Source of the DNA: Chloroflexi bacterium TSY
GTDB taxonomy: Bacteria > Chloroflexota > Anaerolineae > Caldilineales > Caldilineaceae
Direction: 5' to 3'
Length of the DNA stretch: 55,198 nucleotides
NCBI GenBank assembly: GCA_019217005.1
Contig: JAHBNG010000102.1
Coordinates: forward strand, 1-55,198
The notes below the pieces were generated by a model. It searched no databases. It saw only the letters and a program-made list of their open reading frames with translations, and was not told the DNA's origin. Shown piece by piece: positions 33,872 to 43,170 of the stretch. The stretch's first letter is position 1. The number at the start of each line of letters is the position of its first letter. The translations under genes and the position numbers were made by a program.

Positions 33872-35362
33872 ACTTTACTTTCTGGTAAAAGAAAAGAGAT
33901 GAGGTGAGAAATGTGACAAAAAGCGGTTAGCAGTTCATCCTAAAGGTAGAGAACCCAAAAAGGAGGAAGGAATGCTAACCGCGCCAGAAATAACTATAGC
34001 AGTACTGATGAATGTATTGCAAGTAACGCCGATGGGAACAAACGTAAATGTAATGCGTCTGATGTGGGCAATGCTGAATGGGTCGTTTCTGAAAAGTCGA
34101 GGAGCAATCCATAGCGCATTGAAAGAAAGCGGGTTTGAAGATGAGGAGCTCCGGCGAAGCTTTCGATATGGATCATGGGATATCACAAGTCTGCTGGGGT
34201 CGTGGCAAGAAGAAGTGGAAAGGGAATGGGAGGCAAAAAAGTTAGAAGGGTACCGAGTGAAAAGCATAGATATCACAGGGTTCTGGCGACCGAAGCTGCA
34301 AGGGAAAGTGAACCGACTCTATAACTCAACGGCTCGTCGGGCATTGCCCGCTCTCATCTTTGGAGTGATGATAAGCTCGGGGGAGATAGGCGGGAAGCGA
34401 GTGCCACTGCTCAAGGCAATCATGAGATGCACGGTTGGAACAAAGGAAAGTGAGTTTCGGAAAAAGCTGCTGACAGAGACGAAGAAATCACTGGAGTCAG
34501 ACGAAGTGGCGGTGGTCGATGCCGGGTTTACAATCAGAGAAATGCTAGAAAGCGACGTCGACCGATTTGTCCTGCGGGAAGCCATTAACTGCACAGTGCG
34601 CCGCAATGAGTTCCCCAAACGCAAAGAAAAAGGCAGACCACCTGAATATGGTGATATTGTGCGTCCGCTCTCTCGCAGCTATAAGGGAAAGCGACTCGAG
34701 GCTACAACTCCGGACTCGTCTGGTCGCTTTCTCTATAGTGGTCGCCTGATTTGCTATCAAGCATGGCACAATCTCGTCCCCAGAACAACCAAGGTGGATA
34801 CAGCCAACCGTACCTACTCGATTTACGTCATTCAGGATCCGGCCTACAACACACCTTTGGTTTTGGCGACCGTTATGACTTTGCAGCCTGAAACCATTTA
34901 TCTTGTCTACCTGGAACGCTGGCCTGTTGAACCTCCCCCCTTGGCTTCCAAGCAGATGATTGGCTTACATCGTCAATTTGTTCATGCCGATGAGGCTTGT
35001 TTCCGCTTACCTGAACTGGGGCTGCTGGCTGGCAATCTTCTTTCCCATTTAGCCGCTTCTCTTCCTCCCATACCGACTGGCTACTGGGATCGAGAGCCTC
35101 AATCCACTCCCGGCAGGCTGCGCCGTGTTCTCTCGAGTGCTCTTTTTCCAACTCCTGACCAACTCGACCCTGACTTTCGGAAAAAGGCCTCGGTTTCACA
35201 CCATTTCCCTAAAGGCGTTCTCGCTCATCGCCGCCTCAATGCCGCTGCTTAAACTAGCCGAGCACTATTTTTACATTTTATCCCGTTTTTTCAGGGTGGA
35301 TTCTTTTTTCCGCCCCTTTCGGTTTGCCCTTTGTCACTCAAGCCTTTACCAGAAAGTAAAGT
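33872..35362 (+). mobile_element. complete DDE insertion sequence (IS4-superfamily-like), 18-bp perfect termini
   Basis: The terminal inverted repeats ACTTTACTTTCTGGTAAA (33872-33889) and its exact complement (35345-35362) bound a 1491-bp element with one transposase gene. GTGACAAA also recurs inverted just inside both ends. The flanks are T-rich (TTTT on both sides), so the target duplication is ambiguous but compatible with 4-5 bases. Confidence 0.85.
33972..35252 (+). CDS. DDE transposase, IS4-superfamily-like
   Basis: 426 aa, intact frame within clear inverted repeats. Candidate catalytic residues are D100 (SIDITGFWRPK), D183 (VAVVDAGFTIRE) and E315 or E320 (YLERWPVEPPP). The C-terminal HRQFVHADEACFRLPELGLLAGNLL resembles the E-containing helical region of IS4/IS701-like enzymes. 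AGGAGGAAGG precedes the ATG. I cannot place it in a named subfamily from sequence alone. An intact gene and perfect ends suggest recent arrival or activity. Confidence 0.85.
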   Translation: MLTAPEITIAVLMNVLQVTPMGTNVNVMRLMWAMLNGSFLKSRGAIHSALKESGFEDEELRRSFRYGSWDITSLLGSWQEEVEREWEAKKLEGYRVKSIDITGFWRPKLQGKVNRLYNSTARRALPALIFGVMISSGEIGGKRVPLLKAIMRCTVGTKESEFRKKLLTETKKSLESDEVAVVDAGFTIREMLESDVDRFVLREAINCTVRRNEFPKRKEKGRPPEYGDIVRPLSRSYKGKRLEATTPDSSGRFLYSGRLICYQAWHNLVPRTTKVDTANRTYSIYVIQDPAYNTPLVLATVMTLQPETIYLVYLERWPVEPPPLASKQMIGLHRQFVHADEACFRLPELGLLAGNLLSHLAASLPPIPTGYWDREPQSTPGRLRRVLSSALFPTPDQLDPDFRKKASVSHHFPKGVLAHRRLNAAA

Positions 35363-35524
35363 TTTTACAAGATTCGCTTAAATGTGCGTAGGATTTATGA
35401 TGGCTGTGGCAACTTAGAAGGTAGAAGATTCTACTTTTTGTTCCTACAACTTTTATGCAGGAAGTTTTCTGTTCCTGAAACTGTTGTCTGGGATGTGCAT
35501 TCATAGCCACAAGGGAGGTACTGT

Positions 35525-36709
35525 TTGAATCCTACAATAAACAGTCAACAACATTCAGTTGAGATGCTCTCATCAGTCGAGCGCGGGCGGTTACTTCAGC
35601 TTTGCACCTATCTGACAGGCGATTCGACAGTTGCCGAGGATCTTGTCCAGGAAACGTTGATCGTTGCCTGGGAAAAGATCGACCAGTTGCGCGATCCAGA
35701 GCGCTATATCCAGTGGCTGGAAGGCATCGCTCGCAATCGTTGTCGGCAATGGCTGCGCGGCGTGAGACGTCGCCGCGCACTGTTTACCGAACCGACTTTT
35801 GATGTTCAAGAAGGGTCTGCTGCGCCAAGCGATCTGATCGCCGGAACATTTGATATTGAGATCGAACTTGATCGCAATGAGCTCGCCACGCTACTTGATC
35901 AGGCGTTGGCACTGTTACCACCACTCACCCGCACTGTCTTGATCGAGCGATACATCCACAAATCACCTCAAGTCGAAGTCGCCCGCCAGTTAGGCCTGAC
36001 CGAAGGTGCCGTCGAACAGCGGATACAGCGGGGCAAGCTTGCACTACGTCGCGTCTTAACAACCGATTTACAAGAGGATGCCGCGGCATTCGGCCTGGTC
36101 ACACCAGACGACATCTGGCAGGAGACACGCATGTGGTGTCCGTGCTGTGGGCGTCAGCGGCTGCAAGCTTATCTGGCATCGGGCATAGATAGTTCGCTGG
36201 CTCTACGCTGCGCCGCCTGTGAAACCGAGTTCGGGACGGATACGCCGGGATTGTTCAACGGCATTCGCGGCTATCGAACGGCCTTGACACGCTTCGCCAA
36301 ATGGTATCACGCCTATTTTCAGCAAGGGCTGGCCCAGGGATCTATTGCCTGTGCCAAATGTGGCCATGAAACACAATTGCATCTTTCACCCAACGCGCAT
36401 ATGCCCGCCGCTTTTGCCGACATGGCACCAGCAATGCCAGGCACCCATGGCTTTTGGACGTCCTGCACCAACTGCCATCAGTGGACCTATCAATCGAATC
36501 TCGCCGCGATTGCCTTCTTCGTTCCAGAAGTTCAACAATTCTGGCGCGCCCATCCCCGCATGAGAGTCCTACCCAAAAAGCCTATTGAGATGAATGGCAA
36601 ATCCATGCTCTTGATCAGCTATCAAGACGCCACTGGACTGGACCAAATCGACCTCTTATTTGAGTGCGCAACCCTAACTTACCATACCGCGTATCAGACC
36701 CACGGTTAG
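35525..36709 (+). CDS. ECF-type sigma factor with cysteine-rich C-terminal extension
   Basis: 394 aa from TTG 35525, supported by GGGAGG at ideal spacing. Sigma region 2 is LLQLCTYLTGDSTVAEDLVQETLIVAWEKI with RYIQWLEGIARNRCRQWLR; region 4 is LALLPPLTRTVLIERYIHKSPQVEVARQLGLTEGAVEQRIQRG. The last roughly 200 residues are not part of the usual ECF fold. They contain Cys pairs MWCPCCGRQ, LRCAACETEFG, IACAKCGHE and WTSCTNCHQW, suggesting one or two zinc ribbons or a thiol-sensing domain. No anti-sigma factor gene is adjacent, so the tail may take over regulation. A MITE is inserted at its stop codon. An MFS exporter gene follows and may be its target. Confidence 0.88.
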   Translation: MNPTINSQQHSVEMLSSVERGRLLQLCTYLTGDSTVAEDLVQETLIVAWEKIDQLRDPERYIQWLEGIARNRCRQWLRGVRRRRALFTEPTFDVQEGSAAPSDLIAGTFDIEIELDRNELATLLDQALALLPPLTRTVLIERYIHKSPQVEVARQLGLTEGAVEQRIQRGKLALRRVLTTDLQEDAAAFGLVTPDDIWQETRMWCPCCGRQRLQAYLASGIDSSLALRCAACETEFGTDTPGLFNGIRGYRTALTRFAKWYHAYFQQGLAQGSIACAKCGHETQLHLSPNAHMPAAFADMAPAMPGTHGFWTSCTNCHQWTYQSNLAAIAFFVPEVQQFWRAHPRMRVLPKKPIEMNGKSMLLISYQDATGLDQIDLLFECATLTYHTAYQTHG

Positions 36710-36712
36710 ACT

Positions 36713-36978
36713 CAGTAGATCCAAATTCCTGCGGAGTCGCCATACATGGCGCAGCGTTCTCTAACGCCGGTCACAGTCGAGTAGAGCCGCATTAGAGATT
36801 ACACGCAGTAGGATTTCTCAGAGGTAGAGCGTTCAAATGGCGAAAAAAGACGCAGTAGAGAATCTCGGACCATTTGGCCCGCTCGAGTCTGTTTTGACTG
36901 AGAAATGCAGGATTATGTCTACTGCGTGTAATAGAGAATGCTCCCTCCGCGAATAAAAGACACATTTTGGATCGACTG
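36713..36978. mobile_element. 266-bp MITE, CAGTAGATCC termini, AGACT target duplication
   Basis: The termini are CAGTAGATCCAAATT (from 36713) and ATTTTGGATCGACTG (to 36978), complementary with few mismatches. AGACT occurs on both sides (36708-36712 and 36979-36983), a perfect 5-bp duplication that overlaps the TAG stop of the sigma gene. The interior holds a long imperfect palindrome: 36798-36811 with 36919-36932 (14 bp perfect) and 36813-36821 with 36898-36906. It shares its ends with the element at 40102-40316 and has no coding capacity. Confidence 0.87.
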
Positions 36979-37016
36979 AGACTTCTGTTCTGTCAAGTAA
37001 GTTCTGACAAGCTGAC

Positions 37017-37050
37017 AAACCAGGTTTCTGACAGAAACCTGGTTTGTTTA
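37017..37050 (+). terminator. strong hairpin terminator
   Basis: AAACCAGGTTTCTG (37017-37030) and its perfect complement (37032-37045) form a 12-14 bp stem with a tiny loop, followed by GTTT. It works as a Rho-independent-like terminator after the sigma gene and before the MFS gene, and on the other strand the stem ends in TTT as well. Confidence 0.6.
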
Positions 37051-37192
37051 GAGTTATCATGATTTATTGGTAAAGAACTGCTCCAAAAACAAATAATTCG
37101 CGGGATATTCGTATTGCGTGATTCCAGTCAAGAGTATCGTTGGATTGCAAGATTCTATTTCGCGCCACCGTCTAACAATCAAGGAGTTACCC

Positions 37193-38542
37193 ATGAAATT
37201 CTTAACACCCCCACGCGGCATGCATACTTTTGCCATCATCTGGTTTGGCCAACTCGTCTCTTCACTCGGATCGGGGCTGACCGGCTTCGGATTAGGGGTT
37301 TGGGTTTTCCAAGAGACCGGCTCTGCAGGCCAATTTGCACTTACCACCTTTTTCTACGTGTTGCCAATGGCGCTCATCGGTTCAGTTGCAGGGACGTTGG
37401 TTGATCGGTGGAATCGGCAATGGGTGCTGATTCTAGCCAACACGGGGCAGGCGCTTAGCACACTCATCATTGCCCTGTTGCTGTTTACTGACCAGTTGGC
37501 TGTCTACCACATTTATGCCGTTACCATCGTCAGTTCTGTCATTGCCTCGTTTCAAGGACCAGCCTATGATGCATCGGTGGCTTTACTCGTGCCCAAACAA
37601 CAGCTTGGGCGCGCTGTGGGGATGGCCGAAACGAGTCGAGCTGTCAGTCATCTAAGCGCGCCGCTGCTGGCTGGGTGGCTCATCATTGTCGTCGGTTTGC
37701 CAGTAATCATCTTCATTGATCTGGCCACCTTTCTCGTCGCAATCGTAACCCTCTGGATGGTCCGCATTCCACAGCCACCTCCAGCGCCAAAGTCTCTACA
37801 AAGTGGCGATACCCTCTGGCAAGAGTGGTTGGCCGGTTGGCACTATTTGCGCCTCCGACCTGGATTATTGGGACTCACCGTCATGAGCGCCTTACGCAAT
37901 TTCCCTGCCAACGCCTGGCTGATTTTGACCATTCCCCTGGTCTTATCCCTGGCCGGCCCTGAATGGGTTGGGATTGTCATGGCTGTTGGTGGAGCTGGTT
38001 TATTGGTCGGTGGACTTGTCATGAGTACCTGGGATGGTTTTCGCACTCGCATTTCAGGTGTCGTTATATTTAGTCTGGTGGAAGGCATTGCTGCAATTGT
38101 TGGGGGTTGGTCCACTTCACCCCTCGTGATCGCGGTCAGTCAATTTGTGTTCTGGTTCGGTTTCGCTGGCCTTGTTGCCTCAATCCGTCCCATCTCACAG
38201 ATCAAAACCCCACCTGCAATGCAAGCACGTGTCTCCAGCATCATTGGTGCACTTTGCCTATTGATGGAAGCTCCAGCCTATCCCATTGCTGGTTGGCTGG
38301 CCGATCAGGTTTTTGAGCCATTGATGATGCAAGGTGGGACGCTGGCGTCGCTCTTTGGTCCCTATCTTGGCATAGGACCGGGGCGCGGCATGGGGCTGAT
38401 CCGGGTTTGTATGGGCTTGGGACTCGTTCTGATCGCGTTAATAGGATATGCCTATCCGCGGATTCGGTGCATTGAACAGGAACTGCCAGATATGCTGGAT
38501 GATGTTGTGGGTGAAGCGGCGACTTCAACGATCCCAGCTTGA
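37193..38542 (+). CDS. MFS exporter (MFS_3/EntS-like)
   Basis: 449 aa from ATG 37193 (MKFLTPPRGMHTFAIIWFGQL), preceded by AAGGAG at good spacing; the frame is open to 37118. About 12 helices. The motif A region is AGTLVDRWNRQWVLILAN, and the general character matches the MFS_3 branch, which includes enterobactin exporter EntS and macrolide efflux proteins. The C-terminus is charged and cytoplasmic. Substrate unknown. Separated from the sigma factor gene by a MITE and a terminator-like hairpin. Confidence 0.9.
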   Translation: MKFLTPPRGMHTFAIIWFGQLVSSLGSGLTGFGLGVWVFQETGSAGQFALTTFFYVLPMALIGSVAGTLVDRWNRQWVLILANTGQALSTLIIALLLFTDQLAVYHIYAVTIVSSVIASFQGPAYDASVALLVPKQQLGRAVGMAETSRAVSHLSAPLLAGWLIIVVGLPVIIFIDLATFLVAIVTLWMVRIPQPPPAPKSLQSGDTLWQEWLAGWHYLRLRPGLLGLTVMSALRNFPANAWLILTIPLVLSLAGPEWVGIVMAVGGAGLLVGGLVMSTWDGFRTRISGVVIFSLVEGIAAIVGGWSTSPLVIAVSQFVFWFGFAGLVASIRPISQIKTPPAMQARVSSIIGALCLLMEAPAYPIAGWLADQVFEPLMMQGGTLASLFGPYLGIGPGRGMGLIRVCMGLGLVLIALIGYAYPRIRCIEQELPDMLDDVVGEAATSTIPA

Positions 38543-38586
38543 ATCGGAGCTATAGCCTTTCAGAAAAGATTTTCTTGTCGTTGATG

Positions 38587-38636
38587 GCATTTCAGCCGGT
38601 CAGCCAGAGAGCTGACGAGCTGACCAGCTGAAATGC
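38587..38636. repeat. 50-bp palindrome with 18-bp arms
   Basis: GCATTTCAGCCGGTCAGC (38587-38604) pairs with 38619-38636 at 17 of 18 positions around a 14-nt loop. It stands 45 bases behind the MFS stop, so it may act as a transcript end. The remaining 175 bases to the Uma2 pseudogene show nothing else recognisable. Confidence 0.6.
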
Positions 38637-38811
38637 TGACAAGCTTCTGTTTCGTGTGGAAAAGCATTATCTGAACATCTATACTGGGAATGGATCCCTT
38701 CGTGTCAACAATAACATGATGTTCTAGACCCATTTTGACAGATGAATTTCTGAATCATATACTTACTATCTGATCGCTTGTGCCTTTGGGCCGAAAGTCA
38801 AGGAAAGGATA

Positions 38812-39360
38812 ATGAGTTCAATCACAAAAGTTGTAGAGACATCCACCACGCGTGAAGATTCTCCTGTGAATGACATCCACCACATAGAATGGCTGAATGA
38901 TCCGCAAGAAGCCATGGCGCGCGAGCGTGGACCCTATACCATCGAGAATGCCGAGCAGTATCTCGACGAAGAATCTGTGGAGCTCTATAATGGCTGGTTG
39001 GTGTGGCAAGAAATGACAGATCCCGTAGAACGTACATTGATCGGAACAATTTAGGATGCGCTGAGTCTATCGGCACGAAAGGCGGGGTTTGGTCAGGTAT
39101 TACCGGACCAATTGGAATGTTTGCTCGCGGATGGAAGCACCGTGAAACCAGACGCATGTCTAATCTCATGGCAACGCTTGCGAGAGCATGTGCAGCCCCA
39201 TGGACCCCGCAATCGACCCACGCTGATGAAGAGTCCAGAATTGGTGATTGAAGTACGTTCGCCCTCCAATCGACGAACGCAAGAAGCCGGAAAGTGCGCC
39301 CAATATTTTGGCCAGGGTACCGAAGTCGTGTGGGACTATCTATTGTTCTCCCTGCCATAA
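38812..39360 (+). pseudogene. Uma2-family (PD-(D/E)XK-like) protein gene, amber stop and truncated end
   Basis: One continuous frame encodes a DUF820/Uma2 protein: GPYTIENAEQYLDEESVELYNGWLVWQEM, then TAG at 39052-39054 where a CAG would give TIQDALSL, then DGSTVKPDACLISWQRLRE and PELVIEVRSPSNRR with the nuclease-like Asp and Glu-x-Arg region. A single C-to-T change explains the stop. The C-terminal residues after EVVWDYL are missing because the gene runs into the end of the convergent ABC gene. Uma2 proteins are abundant in Cyanobacteria and Chloroflexota and their function is unresolved. Confidence 0.85.
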
Positions 39361-41317
39361 CAACCGCATTTCTTCGCATGTGGCCAGAAGTACATCCAAT
39401 GTTCCTTCAGCCTCAATTCGTCCCTCTTTGAGAACAATGATGTGATCAGCTCGGCGTAGGGCAACGGGGCGGTGGGAGACCGCCAGACAAGTGACTTCCC
39501 GCCCTGCAAGAAGCCGATTCCACAACGTCTGTTCCGTTTCTACATCCAAGGCACTCGACAAGTCATCAACAACAATCAACTCTGGTTTACGTATGAACAT
39601 GCGCGCCGCCGCTGTCCGCTGTACCTGTCCTCCCGAAAGACGGACGCCTCGTGGACCAACCAACGTGTACAGGTCATTTTCTAATGTTTGTACATCATCT
39701 TCGAGTACCCCTGCATGAAGTGCGGCTTGAAGATCAACTTGGTGTTCTGGCAATCCAAGCAGACAGTTATCCTTTAACGTCTCGGTGAATAGCACCGGTA
39801 CTTGTGGTGTGTAAGCACATCTTGGCGGTACAAAAAAGGTGGCTGGATCAGTGACAGGCTTTTTGTTCCAATACAGCATCCCACTCTCTTTTGGCAACAG
39901 ACCCAAAAGCACGCGCAAAAGGGTTGTCTTTCCCGAACCAATGCGTCCCGTGACAACTGTAAACGATCCTCGCGCGATCTGTAGATGGATGTTTTCAATT
40001 CTGCGCGTGGAATCTGGATGGCTGTAGGTCAACCCCTCAACATCAAGTCGTTCTAAAAGATCGTCTTCCGTTTTGGAGATATACGGTACTTCTGGTGGTC
40101 TCAGTAGATCCAAATTTCAGGTTTAGAGAGAGAATTTGGGCTAATTAGTTGACATAAATACGTATTTGCCAGTCAATACCTAGCATTTACGTAAAATTTA
40201 AGCGATTTCTAGATATGAAATTGGCTGTTTTTGGCAACTGAGATCTGAAAAAATGGCCCCAAAATCCCTTCTCTCCCGACTGAAAATAGTCAAAAACGCC
40301 AAATTTGGATCTACTGGGTCTACCTGAACGGTAAGACGGATCATGCTCCACAAGTGTCTCATGCGGTGCTTCTTGCAATAGTGTAAAGAGCCGCTCTAGC
40401 GATACGCCCATTTGGCGGTAGAGCGTCAGGTAATTGCCGAAGAAGCTAGTGGCTTGGGTCAGCCAGCCAAGATAGGAGATAAACAAGGCAAAATCGCCTA
40501 TGGTAAAACTTCCCCCGCGCATACCGTTTGAAACGACAAACAAGAGGGTGCCCGTACCGAGATAAGCGGTTGTGATGGAAACTGAGTCAAGCATTTGGGT
40601 AAAAAGAAGATCTTTGAGTACTGCTTTGTGGCGTTCTTTATTGAGGAATTTTAGATGGGAAACTGTGCGTAATTCGGCGCTTGCAATTTGTATCGTTTGG
40701 ATGGCGCTAAATATCTCACCGAGAAAGCCAGTGACAGCAGCGATTGCCTCCTGATTGCGGCGTCGATAGGACTGAATGCGTTTGGTTGCTCGGTGAATGA
40801 TCACCAACGCAACCAGTAACGGCACAACCACGGTGAGTGTGATGAGTGGATTGATCGAAACAAGCACACCAAGCGCAACAATCAACATGATGGCCTGCCC
40901 AAGAGGGTCGAAGGTCCAGCCGAGAAAGTCAAGGATCCCATCCACATCGTCCCGGAATCGCCCGATGGCTTCACCAGAGGATGCCGGTAATGGACGATCC
41001 CCCGATTGCTGAAGAATCTGAGCGAGAAGATTTTTCCGTACGAGCGCTCCCACAGCGAAGAACTGTGTTAGGTCAGCAGCAATTGAACCAAGCGTGAGCG
41101 AATATTGCGCAAGGGCCGTTCCGATGAACAGCGCGCAGAGTCCCCATATGCTTATGCTAAGTTGGGCATGCTCTGATAAGCTGTCAAGAATCTCGCGCAC
41201 AATTAGGCCCGGTACGAGCGGAAAAAGATAGAAGAGAATGCTTGTTAACAATCCGTTGACGAGATACAATCCAAAACGAAAGCGGGCTAATTGCCAGATA
41301 TACCAGAATGGTTTCAT
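39340..41317 (-). pseudogene. heterodimeric ABC exporter half-transporter (degenerate Walker B type), split by a MITE
   Basis: 41317 down to 40322 encodes the membrane domain (MKPFWYIWQLARFRFGLYL to VEHDPSYRSG). 40101 down to 39340 encodes the ATPase domain, with Walker A GRIGSGKT, signature LSGGQVQR and Walker [14 protein letters not shown], with Asp in place of Glu as in the paralogue at 30496-32217. The 215-bp element at 40102-40316 lies between, introducing stops and a frameshift. Removing it with one copy of its GGTCT duplication restores [18 protein letters not shown] in frame. It was therefore a complete gene of about 580 codons until recently. It follows its partner gene at 41410-43170, with 92 bases between. 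Separate expression of the two halves is conceivable but unlikely to be functional. Confidence 0.92.
40102..40316. mobile_element. 215-bp MITE, CAGTAGATCC termini, GGTCT target duplication
   Basis: A perfect 16-bp inverted repeat, CAGTAGATCCAAATTT (40102-40117) with 40301-40316, is flanked by GGTCT on each side (40097-40101 and 40317-40321). There is no ORF inside, and internal sequence is unrelated to the longer sibling at 36713-36978 apart from the ends. It interrupts the coding region of an ABC exporter gene. The autonomous parent is not in the window, since none of the insertion sequences here has these ends. Confidence 0.93.
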
Positions 41318-41409
41318 ATCAACACCTCTACTAGGCGGTCGTGGCTGCGGGTTAAGTGACGCAATTTGTATAGACTCTGGTCGTAGCCTGAGAATCTTGC
41401 GGTCGTTGA

Positions 41410-43170
41410 CTACCTATCACTTACCAGACAGCCACTATCCGCCAGACCTCTCCGCAGTAGCTGGGCAAAACGTGAATTCGGTTCAGCGGCCAATCGTTCA
41501 CGTGCCCCAAATTCACGGATCTTTCCTTGATCTAAAATCATAATCTGATCAACTCGCTCTACGGTTGACAAACGATGAGCAATAATGATGGCCGTTCGCC
41601 CTTTCAACAAACGCTCTATTGCCTGGTCAATCAGACGCTCCGTGGCTGGATCTAAGCGTGCTGAAGCCTCATCGAGGATCACGATATCAGGATCGCGTAA
41701 GAAGACGCGACCAAACGCGAGCAGTTGCGCCTCACCAGCCGAAAGATCCGTGCCGTCTGGCGCAAGCACTGTTTGCAAACCGTCTGGCAGCCGGCGAACC
41801 CAATCTCCTAACCTCAACTCTCGCAACACTTGCTCGATCTGTTGATCAGAGATGGCAGAGTCAAACAAGGTCAAATTATCACGAACCGTGGCGTGAAATA
41901 TTTGGACTTCCTGCGGGACGAATCCGATACGCTGGCGTAGATCGCGCAGACGAAACGTTCTCAAATCATGCTCATTGAGACGTATGGTTCCAGACAATGG
42001 ATCATACAAACGGAACAGGAGACGAGTCAGAGTCGTTTTCCCACTTCCCGTTCGCCCGAGTAGTCCCAGCGTTGTGCCGGATGGAATGTCAAACGTCAGA
42101 TCGTGTAACACGAGTTTATCTGGCTGGTAGCCAAACGAGGCGGCATTAAAGGTGATCGTTGGTGCTTCCGTCGATCGAGCGACACCTGGACTATCTTGCA
42201 TCGTTCGTTGATGATTGAACAGTTCACGAATTCGAAGTAGGCTGGCGGTGGCCTCTTGTAGATTCGAGATTTGGCGCGTGACCTCTTCTAGAGGCCGACG
42301 CAGCAACTCTGTATAAGCGAAAATCAGGTAAATTGTTCCAAGCGTTATCTCACTTTGTTGATATAAATAAGCGCCAAGAGCCAACGCAAAAGCAATGCCG
42401 ATGACCAACAGGACATTGATTGCTCCAAAGGAGGCACCGACCAATAGATTCGCACGTCGTCCTGTCCGTAGCAGTGTGTATGCACGTTGGTGAAATTGGC
42501 GCAGCGTGTAGGCAATTGCGCCACTCGATCGAATATCCTCTGTACCAGATAGGCGCTCTTCCAGAAACCCAAACATTTCCGCATCTGCTTGGCGAACCTC
42601 ACTTTGCGCTGGTACAGCTATATCGCGCAAACCATACAAGATTGCCACGGCAATTATTGCAAAGCCGGTCAAACCCAGCCCAACACGCCAATCAATCTGA
42701 AAGCTTAAGAGCAAGATCGAGACCAAGAGCAGAAAATTGCCCAAGAGTTGGATGACAAATTCTGAGAATAAATCATTCAAGTTCTCTGCATCACCATCAA
42801 CCCGTTGGATCAATCCTCCTGGCGTTTGGGTATGGTGAAATGCTGGATCAAGATGTAAACAGTGCGAGGTGAGATCGGCTCTGAGGGCATTGGTGGCGGT
42901 CATGCCCACATTCGTCGCAAAGTAAGCGCGAGCGACGGCAACAGGCTGGGTGATCAAGACCACGAGCAAGTATGTCAGTGCGATGATCAGCAACTCTTGT
43001 TGTGAACCGCTTACCGTTGCCGAGTCAATGAACCAACGCAGAATTTGTGGGCGAATAACCTCTAATCCGATACCGCCGAGCAGTAAGAGAGCGAGAAACA
43101 GAACTTGGGACCATTGCGGTTTCAGGTAAGTGACAAGCAATGCACGCTCACCATAATTTGATGGAAACAT
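41410..43170 (-). CDS. heterodimeric ABC exporter half-transporter (catalytic-glutamate subunit)
   Basis: 586 aa from ATG 43170 (MFPSNYGERALLVTYLKPQW), which aligns with the start of the paralogue at 28514; the frame extends to a TTG at 43281. Six-helix membrane domain, then Walker A GRTGSGKT, Q-loop in FVPQEVQIFHATVRDNL, signature LSAGEAQ, Walker B IVILDEASARLD and switch His in IIAHRLSTVERVDQ. The LSAGE signature with intact Glu mirrors its paralogue. Its partner is the next gene downstream, interrupted by a MITE, so this subunit may now lack a functional partner unless it pairs with the product at 30496-32217. It lacks both inserts seen in that paralogous system. Confidence 0.92.
   Translation of the reverse strand: MFPSNYGERALLVTYLKPQWSQVLFLALLLLGGIGLEVIRPQILRWFIDSATVSGSQQELLIIALTYLLVVLITQPVAVARAYFATNVGMTATNALRADLTSHCLHLDPAFHHTQTPGGLIQRVDGDAENLNDLFSEFVIQLLGNFLLLVSILLLSFQIDWRVGLGLTGFAIIAVAILYGLRDIAVPAQSEVRQADAEMFGFLEERLSGTEDIRSSGAIAYTLRQFHQRAYTLLRTGRRANLLVGASFGAINVLLVIGIAFALALGAYLYQQSEITLGTIYLIFAYTELLRRPLEEVTRQISNLQEATASLLRIRELFNHQRTMQDSPGVARSTEAPTITFNAASFGYQPDKLVLHDLTFDIPSGTTLGLLGRTGSGKTTLTRLLFRLYDPLSGTIRLNEHDLRTFRLRDLRQRIGFVPQEVQIFHATVRDNLTLFDSAISDQQIEQVLRELRLGDWVRRLPDGLQTVLAPDGTDLSAGEAQLLAFGRVFLRDPDIVILDEASARLDPATERLIDQAIERLLKGRTAIIIAHRLSTVERVDQIMILDQGKIREFGARERLAAEPNSRFAQLLRRGLADSGCLVSDR

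Noticed and set aside
36798..36932. Long palindrome treated as an independent hairpin RNA gene
   Set aside because: It lies wholly inside the MITE with target duplications at 36708 and 36979, so it is better explained as element interior.
39052..39054. Amber codon in the Uma2 gene read as pyrrolysine
   Set aside because: Uma2 proteins have glutamine-like residues there and no pyrrolysine role. The MttB homologue in this window has no in-frame TAG either. A nonsense mutation is simpler.
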